From NCBI RefSeq assembly GCF_000143415.4, contig NW_003314361.1, positions 70,653 to 134,652 on the forward strand: 64,000 nt of DNA, in the 5' to 3' direction. The notes below the pieces were generated by a model. That model saw only the letters and a list, made by a program, of their open reading frames with translations, was not told the origin of the DNA and did not search any database. Below, piece after piece: positions 22,272-33,485 of the stretch (within the stretch, counting starts at the first letter, position 1; each line of letters starts with the position of its first letter). The position numbers and the translations under genes were made by a program. Source of the stretch: Selaginella moellendorffii (lineage: Eukaryota > Streptophyta > Lycopodiopsida > Selaginellales > Selaginellaceae).

Positions 22272-22907
22272 GCTTATAATGGCGTGTGCCCTCATGCTAT
22301 TTACTTGATCACCAAATACCTTTTTCCCTTTGCACTAGTATATCTTAATACCGGTCTGAGAAATAGAATGGCATGTGCCCTCAGGCCTTTTACTAAATCA
22401 CCTTTGAAAGAAATGCAAGCCTCTATGTCATAAAAAAAAGGTACTAGAGAAATTCCTTAATAATATGAATGTTATTTAGTTTCATGAAAATACACTAAGG
22501 GTCAAATGAGTTAAATGACTTCTCCAGACTAGCAATGCCTCTTGCTACACCTTCACAATTAGATTCGTTAGAAAAAGATAACATTGAATAATATCTAAAT
22601 GTTCTCACCATTAAGTTATATGTCTGGCTAATAGGAATGACGTTCATCTTGGAAAGCTCACCACACGCTCAATGAACAAACAAATAGTGTGTGCGCGCAT
22701 GCCATCGCTCTTCTTTAGCTTCAGATTCGGCTTGTTCACCTTGACAATGAGATTTATTATACAACCAGATGGACTCAGTCTGGACATAAAGTCACCGTGC
22801 TAGTCACCATGCCCCAGATATGTCTAGCCCCTGGACAAAAAACATATAATTTCACGTCATTTTCAAATACTTGAAAATTTGTACCTAGTCCCATTTTACT
22901 AAATAAA

Positions 22908-22938
22908 TCCCACTTTAACGAAATAGAGCATCTAAGTG
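22908..22938 (-). repeat. Right terminal inverted repeat of the CACTA-like element
   Basis: Reverse complement begins CACTTAGATGC and continues with the 22 bases shared exactly with the left end. The outer 8 bases differ slightly from the left end (two extra bases and one change). Confidence 0.75.
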
Positions 22939-24032
22939 ATTTTATGGCTAAAAATAAGGACAAGATCCTTGTGAGGATAAGGAATAAGGTTCCTAGTTCA
23001 AAGTGTTGATTTGAACTATTGATGATAATGTGGCTTGGGCAAGGGGACCAAGTGGGAAGAACACCTAAGGGAAATAAGCTATATTAAAGTGATGGCATAG
23101 TGAGTCCGAAGAAAATAATCTCTATAACACCCGTGGGAGGGTCACAAAATTGGGCCATAGATAAAGCCCACAGTAGAAAATGCTAAAGAGATGTACTAAG
23201 GGTGAACACCCTCTGGATTTGGCAAAGCAAAAGCCTTCACTATAGAACCGAAATGATGCCTCGAGAATGGAGGTAGCAATTTTATGTTGCTAGGTGCAAC
23301 AATCAAGGATAGGAGTAAAAGACTAGTGGTTAAGAAAGAGCCATGGGAATCATGGGAAAGAATCCAAATGGCAAAGTTAGGCCGAAAACACTAATGTGTT
23401 GGGTGCTAATGGATTGTGGGAAAGGCAATGTTTTCCCAAGGATGGATTTCGAATCACTCTAATTTGGCGAAACTGGAAGCTCTAAGGGGGGAGTAGTAAG
23501 GTAGCCAAATAATAGGGCCGTGGGTAGCCTTAGCACAAATTATGATAACTGGAACTTAGTGCTAAAGGTGGCATGATATCGAAGAGAGGATGATGGTGCC
23601 CTCAAGTAAAGAACTTCCTAGGATGGAGAAGTGGAGTTGCATCATGTGCAACGAAAGGTGTCGGAGACACTTAGGAAATTGACTCTGAGAGTCAAAATTA
23701 AAAGTTCCAAAGTGCAAAGGTTATGTCGATGGAATCTGAGACTACTCAAGAATGAGTAGTGGAATTGAGTTAGAAAAAGTGTCTTTAACAGGTTTAGATA
23801 GAACTGAACCAATAAAAGGGAGAAAACCACCCCAGGTGGCCGAATGAGTCTCTATGTTAGAGAGACTATGCTCCTTAGAGGATGGACAAGGCATGGTGAG
23901 CCTTCGGTGTCAAACCATAGACAAATATTAGCTAGGTGCCAAGGATGGAAATGGTAATACATGCGGGTGTTACTTTATAAAAGGGTTTATCGTTTGATGA
24001 GGATATCAAACATTCTTTATGGGTGGTGGAGC
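22939..24032 (+). mobile_element. Non-coding internal region of element 4, right part
   Basis: Resumes after the CACTA-like insertion with the same non-coding style as 8-9.5 kb (phrases like 'ggaataaggttcctag', 'accctctggatttgg') and ends in hairpin, PPT and 3' LTR. No gene is visible. Confidence 0.5.
23992..24032 (+). promoter_or_regulatory. Hairpin and polypurine tract before the 3' LTR of element 4
   Basis: GTTTGAT-N6-ATCAAAC (23992-24011) can form a hairpin; ATGGGTGGTGGAGC then abuts the LTR start TGTGAGACAC at 24033. Both features recur in the chromodomain elements of the window. Confidence 0.6.
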
Positions 24033-24232
24033 TGTGAGACACAAAATCCCTAGGCCCCAAAGTGGAGCCGGAAGGGTGCCATGTGGTAGTGGCTGAAGCG
24101 AAAGCCAAACGAGCATAACACGTTTGGACCAAAAGCTCCAACTTGAAAGGTTGAGAGTGGGAGTGGAACTCCCAGTGAAGTGCTCAAAAAACAAGTGCGA
24201 AGCAAGCGATAAGTGAGTCTCTAGAAAAGGAG

Positions 24233-24882
24233 TCTGAGATGGACCTGAGATGGACCTGAGATGGAGTCTGAGATGGACCTGAGATGGAGTCTGAGATGGA
24301 CCCAAGATGGAGTCCGAGATGGAGTCCGAGATGGACCCGAGATGGAGTCCAAGATGGACCTGAGATGGACCCAAGATGGAGTCCGAGATGGAGTCCGAGA
24401 TGGACCCGAGATGGAGTCCAAGATGGACCTGAGATGGACCCGAGATGGAGTCCGAGATGGACCCGAGATGGAGTCCGAGATGGAGTCCAAGATGGAGTCT
24501 GAGATGGAGCCGAGATGGAGCCGAGATGGAGTCCGAGATGGACTTGAGATGGAGTCCGAGATGGAGTCTGAGATGGAGTCTAAGATGGAGTCCGAGATGG
24601 ACCCGAGATGGAGTCTGAGATAGAGTTCGAGATGGAGTCCGAGATAGAGTCTGAGATGGACCCGAGATGGAGTTCGAAATGGAGTTTGAGATGGACCCGA
24701 GATGGAGTCCGAGATGGACCTGAGATGGAGTCTGAGATGGAGTCCGAGATGGACCTGAGATGGACCCGAGATGGAGTCTGAGATGGACCCGAGACCAAGA
24801 CTGAGACCGAGTCCGAGTCCGAAACCGGGACCGGGACCGAGTCCGAGTCCGAGTTCAAGTCCAAGTCCGAGTTTGAATACTA
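24233..24882 (+). repeat. Long GA-rich 12-bp minisatellite (GAGATGGAGTCC)
   Basis: Some 650 bp of units GAGATGGAGTCC, GAGATGGACCC and GAGATGGACCTG in mixed order, ending in 6-bp GAGTCC/GAGACC units before 'gaatactaa'. Several frames are open throughout only because of the repeat. Confidence 0.9.
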
Positions 24883-24883
24883 A

Positions 24884-25236
24884 NNNNNNNNNNNNNNNNN
24901 NNNNNNNNNNNNNNNNNNNNNNNNNNNNNNNNNNNNNNNNNNNNNNNNNNNNNNNNNNNNNNNNNNNNNNNNNNNNNNNNNNNNNNNNNNNNNNNNNNNN
25001 NNNNNNNNNNNNNNNNNNNNNNNNNNNNNNNNNNNNNNNNNNNNNNNNNNNNNNNNNNNNNNNNNNNNNNNNNNNNNNNNNNNNNNNNNNNNNNNNNNNN
25101 NNNNNNNNNNNNNNNNNNNNNNNNNNNNNNNNNNNNNNNNNNNNNNNNNNNNNNNNNNNNNNNNNNNNNNNNNNNNNNNNNNNNNNNNNNNNNNNNNNNN
25201 NNNNNNNNNNNNNNNNNNNNNNNNNNNNNNNNNNNN
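24884..25236. other. Assembly gap (353 N)
   Basis: Run of N within LTR copy b, directly after the minisatellite and before a poly-G tract. Confidence 0.99.
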
Positions 25237-26254
25237 CCGTCCTTCCCCCCGGGGGGGGGGGGGTGGGGGGGTGTTGCAGGGGGTTCCAAAAGTATAGTAG
25301 GGAGAGGGTGGGGGTTGGAACCTAGTGGAGGGCTAGGAAAGGCCAGTTTGGCCCAGGAAAGGCTAGTTTGGCCCAGGAAGGCCATACCTAGTGTTGGATG
25401 ATGAACTGACCACTGGGAAGTCCAAGACTAGAGTGAATACAGACTGACAAGTGGGGTAACTTAGTGAAGTATTCAAGAGTCGGCTCTAGTTCCCCTGGGA
25501 GATCAAATGGTCGATGCTCTTAGTCTAAGTGTGGGTGGCACTACCTACTTGGATACCTAGCATGGCTCAATAGAACCTTGCTCTAAGCCCATGGCTAGAG
25601 CACCCAAATGCGGAAGGCAGGGAGAGTACTCACAAGGCTCGCGTAAGGCCATGGTGTTCCAAAATGTTGCCCAAAAGTCCCAAACTGTGAAAAGAAAGAG
25701 GAGCCATCCTCTAGGGTAGAGACCAAGGATACGGTCATGTGAGGAGGAAGTCCTAAAGGACTGAGGGACTTAGTGGTCGGGCTTGTGGGCCTCAATCTAG
25801 TGGCAGTGTTGGTGAACACGACCATGGGCAAAAAGGGATTTGGTGGAGACCGGAAAAGGGATATTGGGGAAGGCCATTCCCCATGCCTGCGGGCATCTTA
25901 AGGATGCTAAGGAGTGGATCTAGGATGGTCACTCATGGACAGATGGCCCAATCTTTGAGAGATGGGGCTGTGATGTAGGTGGTGTCAAACCACCAGTGTG
26001 ACCAAGGTGAATGGGCATAGCATTAGCGTAATGGGCTGATATGTTGATGGTACCTTGGGGTGTTGGTCATGGGATCGGACATGTGGAGCACTTGGACCAA
26101 GTGCAATGGTTTAGTGGCATGGATGCCATTCTTGGGGCTAGTAAGTCCCTAAGTCCAAAACTGGACTTACGGAGGTTGTGAGTGAGACTCCTCCAAGTGG
26201 TCAGAGGTATGGTTAAGTGACTAAAGTAGAATGGAAAATTTAATCCCTTACACC

Positions 26255-28258
26255 AAACCAGTCCATCAAAAGATGTAGTGTTTCAACCTAGCAGCTCACT
26301 TAGAGATGAAGTTGGAGATCGAGTGACTTCTGGCAGTCAGCTTTATTTACCCTTTGTAGAGCTTAGAGTGGGTGGCCAATCTTGTCCCTACATACAAGGC
26401 AAATGGAAAACTCCACCTTTGTGTTGACTTTCGAGATTTGAACAAGGCAACTGCAAAAGATCACTTTCCGACTCTATTTATTGATGAGATTCTGGATGAG
26501 ATGGCTGGACACCATTACTACTCTTTCATGGATGGCTTTTCAAGGTACAACTAGATCTTCATTCATCCCAATCATCGAGATCTTACAGCCTTCAGGACAT
26601 CTTGGGTTGTCTTTGCTTTCAATGTCCTCTTGTTTGGCTTGTGTAATGCCGGAGCTACTTTTTAGCGCTTTATGATGCATGCCTTTCACGACTTGATTGG
26701 AGGCACCTTGAGGGTGTATATGGATGATCTGTGCACGATGTCTGACTCCTTCGAGGACCACCTTGTGCATTTGGAGTAGATCTTCACTCACTGCTGACAA
26801 TACAGGTTTACATTGAACCCGGCAAAGTGTAACTTCGGGGTGACTGAAGGTCGGTTGCTAGGCTTTGATGTCTCACAGGATGGGATCAAGCCCTAGATAG
26901 CCAAGGCTCAAGAGATTATGGATTAGAACCCACTAACCAATGTGAAGTAGCTTCGTAGCTTCCTCAGACAAACAAGTTTCTTTAACCGTTTCCTCCACAA
27001 CTATGCTGCACGTTCATAGCCTATGATAGCATTGCTACATCACAAAATTCCATTTTTCTTTGGTGAGTCCCAGCAACAAGCCTTTGAATCACTGAAGCAG
27101 TCACTCTGCACAGCCCCAGTACTCCAACCATCAGAACAACAACTTCCTTTTGAAATTTACATCACCTTTAAAAGAGGACTTCTCAGGATGTTTTGTTGTG
27201 GTGTGTGGATGAACACGAGGTCCTTGAGCTCCTTCATGCTTTCCACTCTTGTGTGGGGCATTTCTCGGGACAAGTCACAACACAGCTCCTCTTGCACCAT
27301 GGCTACTTTTGGCCTTGGATTCACCAAGACAGCTTGGCCTATGCAAAGGCATGTGAGTGGTGCCAACGGTTCAACACCCAGAGCCATGTTCCATGTCTTT
27401 CTTTCCAGCTCATCACTTCTCTGGGTCCCTTTTTCTAGTGGGGACTTGACTTCGTCGGCTCGATCAAACCACTGAGCTCCAAAGGACAGCAATACATCAT
27501 TGTGGCAACGGACTATTTCACGAAATGGGTTGAGGCCACCCCTCTACAATAGGCAAATTAACAGTCTACAACAAAGTTTGTCTATGAGTACATTATTTGC
27601 CAATTCGGAGTTCCTGCCATTTTGATTTCTGATAGTGGCAGCAGCTTTCTTGGACAGGTGATACAGCATCTTCTCCAATGACTGCAGGTCAAGCACGTGA
27701 AGACCAGCAGCTATTATCCTGAGTGCAATGGCCAGGCTGAGTCTAGCAACAAGATATTGAAGACAATTATCTCAAAGCTTGTGGAGGATCACCCAAGGCG
27801 TTGGCACAAGGATTGTGGGCCTTTCGAACGTCCTTCAAGACATCTATCTCCACGAGAACTCTTGTCTATGGGACAGAGGCTGTGTTTCCAGTGGAGATCC
27901 AAGTGCTGTCATGCTCACTTTTGCTTCAATACGCAGCAGCAATGAGGACAAGCTTCATGCCTATGACTTAGAGGTTCTTGCCTTGGAAGAACAGCAATGA
28001 TCCATGACTAAACTTCTCCTTTGAGGCAAACAAAAGATCAAGTCAGTAATTGATCACCAGTGGTTTACCGAACCTTTCGAGGATGGCAATCTTCTTCTAC
28101 TCAAGGACTTCATGCCACTTTCAAAGTTCTCCCCTTGCTGGACCGGCCCCTACTTTGTCCAGCGACACATCAGAGGTGGAGCAAATGTGCTAGTTGATGC
28201 TAAGGGACGTGAGCTCCCACATGCTCACAACCACTCTCACCTCAAATGCTTCATCTAG
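26255..28258 (+). pseudogene. Decayed Ty3/gypsy pol (RT and integrase), RNase H region deleted
   Basis: RT motifs: LHLCVDFRDLNKAT, HHYYSFMDGFSRYN and RVYMDDL (about 26400-26740), in frames broken by shifts and stops. After LPFEIYI (about 27165) the sequence jumps directly into the integrase N-terminus (H...H...CEWCQRF, about 27200-27370). It goes on with DYFTKWVEATPL, ISDSGSSFLGQ and YYPECNGQAESSNKILK, and the C-terminal GPYFVQRHI..GANVLVDAKG (to about 28258). The SFMDG and CVDFRDLNKAT forms suggest a lineage different from the chromodomain elements at 36-49 kb. LTR copy b is inserted at or next to its RT. Confidence 0.7.
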
Positions 28259-29728
28259 TGAGGTGTTCCTTTTCTTTTATTTCCTTTCTTTTGCTTTACT
28301 TTCATAGCTTCTTTCCTTACTTTCTGGGGTGTTTCTCCATTGTACCATAGCTTGTGCCTTGGATTTTGTGCTCAAGCTGCATTGCCCTTTGTATGGATAT
28401 TCCTTGCTTGGCTTGGTCTATGTTCCATGTTCTTTGGCCCTTCCCTTACCATTACTATACCCCACACATTCCCCACACCCATTCAATATCATCTACACTC
28501 ACAGTTCCATCACCAGTCACTTCTAGCAGCATTGCCCACACTTACCTCTAGATGCCCGTTTTGCATCTTTCATTCTTTCACCATCATTCACATCTCTGTT
28601 TGAGGTCACATTTACACCATACCACAGACACATACATGCACCAGCAGTAGAAGACACCACCTCATTTGGACATGTTGTTTCCAAGATATCATTACGACCA
28701 TTTGCCGTCAACGTACTAGCTTTTCTGGAGTCACTATCTTCCAACCAGGTGAACCTATTCACTCAAGGCACCTAGGTGGATCTTTAAGCAAGGCCACAAA
28801 AGCCAAAGCCATTTTCTCCTGCTCTAGCACTCAGTGGACACATGCCACCTCTCTTTACCGGCAACCCAATGACTATGCCGTCCTTTTCAGCTGCTGACTT
28901 CTTCAGTCTAACACATCAGATCATTGGCCTGACACTTTCAGATATGGACACCTTCTCAGAATGCCACCACCATTTTAGCACTCCACCATATCACTCCATC
29001 TTTCATCATTTCTACACTTACCACCCTTGGGCAATGCATCCCCTCTTCTACCTCTCTTTCTTTCTCGATTTCAGCCAATCCTTGGAGTATATCGGAAGTC
29101 ATCAAGAGGCTACATTTGCATATTACACTTTCCTGAGCTGAAATCTAGGTATAGGTTAAGTTCTTTAGGTACTCACTTTTTTTCCTTTATTTTTTCTCCT
29201 CTTTTCACTCTTTTTTTGCACTTTTCTTTAACTTTAGTCCAATTTAACTACAAGGTTTCCCACCGGGTTTTCCTCCCTATCTTCAAACTTCACACCTACC
29301 TTTTTTCTTTCCTTTTCCACTTTGTTTTCTAGAGTTCTTACTATTTCATGTAGTTACCAGCACTTGGCATCAGTAGCAAAGGCACACTCTACACTCTTCA
29401 AAGGGTTCTCACGCATCTAGAGTTAGCACAATCCACCATGGTCACATGTTAGGGCGTGGCCATTGAGAGAGTGAGAGAGAGAGAGAGAGGGAATATTTTG
29501 ATCCTCAAAATATTCCCCATCTTCCTTGTATAAAACCCTTGCCCGACAAAGGTAAGGACAAGGGGGGGGGGGGGGGGGGAGGGGGCATTTGTGGAGAGCA
29601 TTGAAACATTTATCGTGTTTGAGCAAGTGTTGGGGGAGGTGCCCCTCCTTCCCCCAACATTGCTTATATGGTGTTCTCGGGCTACAGCAACCTCTTTCTT
29701 GGACTCCATAAGCTTTTGGAGCAACTTG
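28259..29728. other. Pyrimidine-rich stretch without recognisable gene
   Basis: CT-rich sequence downstream of the gypsy pol remnant, perhaps its 3' non-coding part. It contains a GA microsatellite (about 29466-29489) and a poly-G run (about 29562-29585). No LTR boundary or ORF with motifs seen. Confidence 0.45.
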
Positions 29729-30460
29729 TCATAGTGTGACTATTGTTGAAGAATTATCTCCTTCAGGTATCGCATCTTGTTGGCAAAGTTCACAATAGCC
29801 AGAGGTGTGTTCAATAGTGATGGGCTTTGGTGGTGATGGGCAAACAACTGCATAAGGTAACTCTAATGGGGTGATGGCTTGGTTGAAGTCAACTTTGGCA
29901 ATCCCTAGGTTAACAAGCAACTCTCTTTTTAGCTTTATGGCAAATGAAAATGCTGCGTGGCAAGACCTGAATGTCTTTTTAAGAAGTTTCCATTGCAAGT
30001 TCCCACGTAGACTTGTTGTGAACGCTATAATCCCTTGTTGCTTGTCTTGGACCACTTTGCGATCCCAATACTACTTCTAGTAGGTTCAAAACCTAGTGAT
30101 GTAATCGAGGATAGGCTCATGAGCACCCTGCCAGAACAAAAAGAGATCGATAAGTAGCGGATTTGCAGGTTTTTCTATCGATGAAACATTCTCTGAAAAA
30201 AGCAAGTAGTATCTAGAAGTCCGTCCAATCCTTTAGGAGAAGAGAATCTACCCAAGTTGCCACTTGCAAGAAGTCTTGGCACATATGATCATTGTTGACA
30301 ATCATGTTTGTGGTGCAGTAGTAATCAAAGCGACCAATATGAAATGCTGGAGAGACTGTCCCAACACCTGAGAAGGTTGGTAAATCACTCCCCTTCTATA
30401 AAACATGGAGCTGAGGTCGAGCTAAAAGTGGTTGTGCCATAGCTTGTAGATCTAAGTCAC
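29729..30460 (-). pseudogene. Decayed gag-like reading frame
   Basis: The 108-codon frame (29729-30055) and the sequence upstream in the same frame, with several stops, read like a Retrotrans_gag domain (ILDYITRF...KVVQDKQQGIIAF...LRGNL). An HTSGYCELCQQD segment follows. Orientation is opposite to the pol remnant at 26-28 kb. Assigned on pattern only. Confidence 0.4.
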
Positions 30461-30463
30461 TAA

Positions 30464-31991
30464 TGTGAGACACAAATCCCTAAACCCTAAACCCAAAGTG
30501 AAGCCGAAAGGGTGCCACGTAGTGGTGGCTGAAGCGAAAGCCAAACGAGTGTAACCTATTTGGACTAAAAGCTCTGATGAAGTGCTCAAGAATGAGCATG
30601 AAGCAAGCCGTAAGTGAGTCTCTAGAAAAGGGACACAAGAGGACCAACACAAAACCCGAGATAGAGTTTGAGATGGACCCGAGATGGAGTTCAAGATGGA
30701 CCTGAGATGGAGTCTGAGATGGACCCGAGATGGAGTCCGAGATGGAGTCTGAGATGAACCTGAAATGGAGTCTGAGATGGACCCGAGATCGAGTTTGAGA
30801 TGGAGTCCGAGATGGAGTCCAAGATGGAGTCCGAGATGGACCCAAGATGGAGTTTGAGATCGAACTGAGACTAAGACCGAGACCGAGACTGAGACCGAGA
30901 CTGAGACCGAGACTGAGACCGAGACTAAGACCAAGACTGAGACCGAGTTCGAGTCTGAGTCGAGACCGAGACCAAGTCTGAGTCCAAGTCGGAATCCGAG
31001 TCCGAATACTAATACAGGCTGTTGGGTGATAGCAGGGGGGGCTACAAAGGGTTGCAAAAGTATAGTAGGGAGAGTATGGGGGTTGGACCCTAGTGGAGCC
31101 AGTTTGGCCAGGAAAGGCTAGTTTGGCCCAGGAAGGTTGTACCTAGGTGTTGGGTGATAGGATAACCACTGGGAAGTCCAAGGTGAATACAAATCAACAA
31201 ATAGGGTAACTTGGTGAAGTGTTTAAGAGCTGGTTTTAGTTCCCCCAGGAGATCGACTGGTCGATGCTCCTAGTCCAAGTGTGGGTGGCACTACCTACTT
31301 GGATACTTGGCATAACTCAACGGAACCTCGCTCTAAGCCCATGGCTAGAGCACCAAAAGGCGGAAGGTGGGGAGAGTACCCATGAGGCTCACGTAAGGCC
31401 TCAGTGTTCCGAAATGTTGTCCCAAAGTCCCAAACTATGGAAAGGAAGAGGAGTAGTCCTCTGGTGTGGCAACCAAGGATACAGTCACACGGTGAGGAAG
31501 TCTTAGAGGACAATAAAACTTGGTAGTTAGGCTAGTGGGCCTTGATCCAGTGGCAGTGTTGGCAAACACGGCCATGGACAAAAAAGGACTTGGTAGGGAC
31601 TGAAAAAGGGATATTAGGGAAGGTTATTCTCCATGTCTGTGGGCATCCTAAGGATGCTAAGGACTGGATATAGGATGATCACTTATGGATGGATGACCCA
31701 ATCTTTGAGAAACAGGGCTGTGATGTAGGTGGTGTTGGACCATCCATGAGACCAAAGTGAGTGGGCATGGCCTTAGCGTAATAGGATGATATGTTGGTGG
31801 TACCTTGGAGTGTCAGTCATGGGATTGGACACATGGAGCACTTGGACCAAGTGCAAAGGTTGATGCCATTCTCGGGGCTACTAAGCCCTAAGTCTTGAAT
31901 TGGACTTGTGGAAGTTGTGAATGAGACTCCTCCAAGTGGTTGGAGGTGTGGTTAAGTGATTAAAGTAGAATGGAAAAATTGATCACTTACA
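30464..31991 (+). mobile_element. LTR copy c of the element-4 family, solo or truncated
   Basis: Starts TGTGAGACAC, ends ..CACTTACA, and follows copies a and b throughout: 'agccaaacgag', minisatellite, 'aaaagtatagtagggagag', 'acctacttggatac', 'gtggttaagtga'. Flanking pentamers are ACTAA and ACTGG, so no clean target duplication. No good PBS follows and no PPT precedes it; a solo LTR with eroded flanks is most likely. Confidence 0.6.
30659..31010 (+). repeat. GA-rich minisatellite in LTR copy c
   Basis: Same GAGATGGAGTCC/GAGATGGACCC units as in copies a and b, then a run of GAGACC/GAGACT units. Confidence 0.85.
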
Positions 31992-32920
31992 ACTGGAATT
32001 TGCTGAGGATGAATAAAATTTGGCTCAAGAAGGTTTTATACCATACCTAAGCTACCTCTAAATGCTAGAAAGTTTACTTCGTACCTTAGGGCCTTGAGAT
32101 ATGGTAAAAGGGAACCAATTTGCTGGATGCCTAGTTTATACCAACATCAAATACCCTGAATACTACAAATGCCTAGTCAAAGCAACTGGATTGATAGGAA
32201 CAATAAAACTGTAAACTTCTCTAAAGCATAGAAAGAAGAGTTCTTGGCCAAAATCAATGGTCTAGAACCCTTTGTCTTGTCTACAAATTGCTTAAAGGTG
32301 GTTAAAATGCCCATAACAAAGATAAACAAGCTTGAAAATGGAAGGAGATGTAGGCCGGTTGGTAAACTTACTTTAATATAGCTCCTTCAACATCTTGGGA
32401 CACACCCTAAAGCACATACTTTTGCTTCTACTCTCACTACTACTCTTATGCTTACTCCTACTCTTGTGCCTATTCTTACTCTTGCACTTACTCCAGCTCC
32501 TACTCCCCTAAGATTGCTTCTTTCCTAAGAAACCCTTACCAAAGTTTAGCCCAAAAGAGAAAAATGAGTACCCCAATCTTAATCCTTCATCAATTTGATG
32601 GTAATTAAGCTCGTTGGAAAGAGCTTAGCCCCATTTACCCCACTATTCCAAGAATTTGTGATGAAGACACCTCAATATCCCATGAGATCCCAAAAAATAT
32701 AGCCTAGAACACCAATATCATGGAAAAAACATTTGCATGTCATAAAGAAGCACGAATTCTTATTGCAAAGATTCCCTTATTTAGCCAAAGAAGAAAATAT
32801 TTTTGCATGCCACAAATTTTCCCAAATCTAGCACTAAAAATCATCTCAACTTGTAGATTTAGGCCTAATCTACAAACCCAAATGCACCATTTTAAGAAAT
32901 TAGGCCAAGAATCTAAGCAA
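31992..32920. other. Unassigned stretch
   Basis: No gene recognised. It contains a low-complexity CT-rich tract (about 32410-32515, units like 'cttactcctactcttg'). It may be non-coding retroelement sequence. Confidence 0.4.
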
Positions 32921-33049
32921 AAGTGGAGTGGCAGCGCAGTGGAGCTTTTGAGATAGCTTAGAGGTGGTTGGGTGGTAAAGAACCTCAAGAGAAGGTATAG
33001 CGTAGTCTAGAAAGACTAGATCTCTATCTTTTTTTGCCAGATCATAACA
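32921..33049 (+). mobile_element. 3' portion of the 5' LTR of element 3
   Basis: Matches the 3' LTR at about 52183-52307 ('agtggag...ggttgggtggt..aggaacctcaagag...agtctagaaag...ataaca'). Homology stops upstream of 32921, so the LTR is truncated. A PBS follows. Confidence 0.6.
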
Positions 33050-33050
33050 T

Positions 33051-33061
33051 TGGTATTAGAG
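33051..33061 (+). promoter_or_regulatory. Primer-binding site of element 3
   Basis: TGGTATTAGAG directly after the LTR; one mismatch to the tRNA-Met PBS consensus over this length. Confidence 0.6.
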
Positions 33062-33073
33062 AAGTTGGTTGCG

Positions 33074-33485
33074 ATGGCCGACCAAGCTGAACGTTGGAAT
33101 CCTATTATCGATGGTGGTGCCGATGATAGTGCTAATGGAGCTACAGAGGTTTGGACCATTCAAAATGTTGTTCATAAGTTGCAAGCCCTTAACCAAAATT
33201 AGCAAGAAATGCAAGATGAAATGTATGGCATGATGGATACCATACGTGAGTGTGTTGAGGCATTCGAGGTTGGATGTGGTAGCCCTCCAAATAAGCTTTA
33301 CTTGGTAGATTGACTCATGATTCCAACCTTTTCTAGTGATGGTGGTGTGGACGAGTATTTCACTTGGCTAGCCAATATAAAGAAGTTCTTGGCTGCTAGG
33401 GGAACTCTGGATGCAGGGGCTTTAGTGGCTATTCCAATGGTTTTGCATGGTGTGGGTCTTCGATAGTGGAATTGGCTTGAGGAGT
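33074..33485 (+). pseudogene. 5' part of gag of element 3, interrupted by insertions
   Basis: ATG at 33074 (MADQAERWNPI...) opens a gag-like frame with two internal stops and a Retrotrans_gag-like segment (KKFLAARGTLDAGALVAIPMV). It stops where another LTR begins (33486). The gag resumes at 49739 with DGLHSESMRQQL, so about 16 kb of later insertions lie inside this gene. Confidence 0.55.

Larger units (their letters stand above)
9961..22705. repeat. Dispersed 22-bp palindrome family (ATGGCRTG-N6-CAYGCCAT), about 28 copies
   Basis: Two-sided copies start at 9961, 11038, 11113, 12497, 12638, 14137, 15414, 15474, 15551, 16396, 16522, 16681, 16760, 17617, 17689, 18304, 18402, 18472, 20318, 20375, 21373, 21519, 21679, 21759, 21872 (right half poor), 22279, 22368 and 22684; each is about 22 bp (17689 is 25). 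Half-sites lie near 9678, 10008, 11205 and 16943. The six central bases vary but usually stay self-complementary (AGGCCT, TGATCA, TGCGCA, GGGCCC), so symmetry rather than one fixed sequence is kept. All copies fall inside the CACTA-like element. Possible roles: binding sites for the element's own DNA-binding protein, small insertions, or intron components; the last is directly visible in six introns. Confidence 0.9.
9569..22938. mobile_element. CACTA-like DNA transposon, about 13.4 kb, inserted in element 4
   Basis: The left end reads CACTAAAAGCTCTATTTCG and the right end, reverse-complemented, CACTTAGATGCTCTATTTCG; from GCTC onward 22 bases match exactly (9577-9598 and 22908-22929). CACTA-type ends define the En/Spm superfamily. 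The 3-bp flanks are AAT and ATT, so no perfect target-site duplication is visible. Inside are two divergent genes (minus, 10017-15716; plus, 18576-21314), a 2.7 kb intergenic region with repeats, and about 28 copies of a 22-bp palindrome seen nowhere else in the window. Both flanks have the character of the non-coding interior of element 4, so the insertion split that element. Both genes contain in-frame stops, so this copy is probably not autonomous. Confidence 0.7.
24033..26252 (+). mobile_element. 3' LTR of element 4 (copy b), with assembly gap
   Basis: Starts TGTGAGACAC and ends ..CTTACA, about 2.2 kb including 353 N. It carries the long GA-rich minisatellite and then the conserved block found also at 5260-6216 and 31040-31991. 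It is followed not by a PBS but by decayed gypsy pol sequence, so it is the 3' end of the element inserted into an older gypsy element. Confidence 0.65.

Noticed and set aside
9961-22705. The regularly recurring palindromes as a CRISPR array
   Set aside because: Spacing is irregular (tens of bases to over 1.5 kb), there are no unit-length spacers and no cas genes, and the setting is a eukaryotic transposon.
9961-22705. The palindromes as rho-independent terminators or as simple restriction-site clusters
   Set aside because: No T-tract follows them and they sit inside introns and exons on both strands of a spliced eukaryotic locus.
24261-24882. Long open frames in the GA-rich minisatellite as a repetitive protein gene
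   Set aside because: Several phases on both strands are open at once because the 12-bp unit has no stops; no start context, splice sites or unique ends are present.
27193-27438. An independent zinc-finger gene
   Set aside because: The H/C pattern and following motifs are the integrase N-terminus of the decayed gypsy pol.
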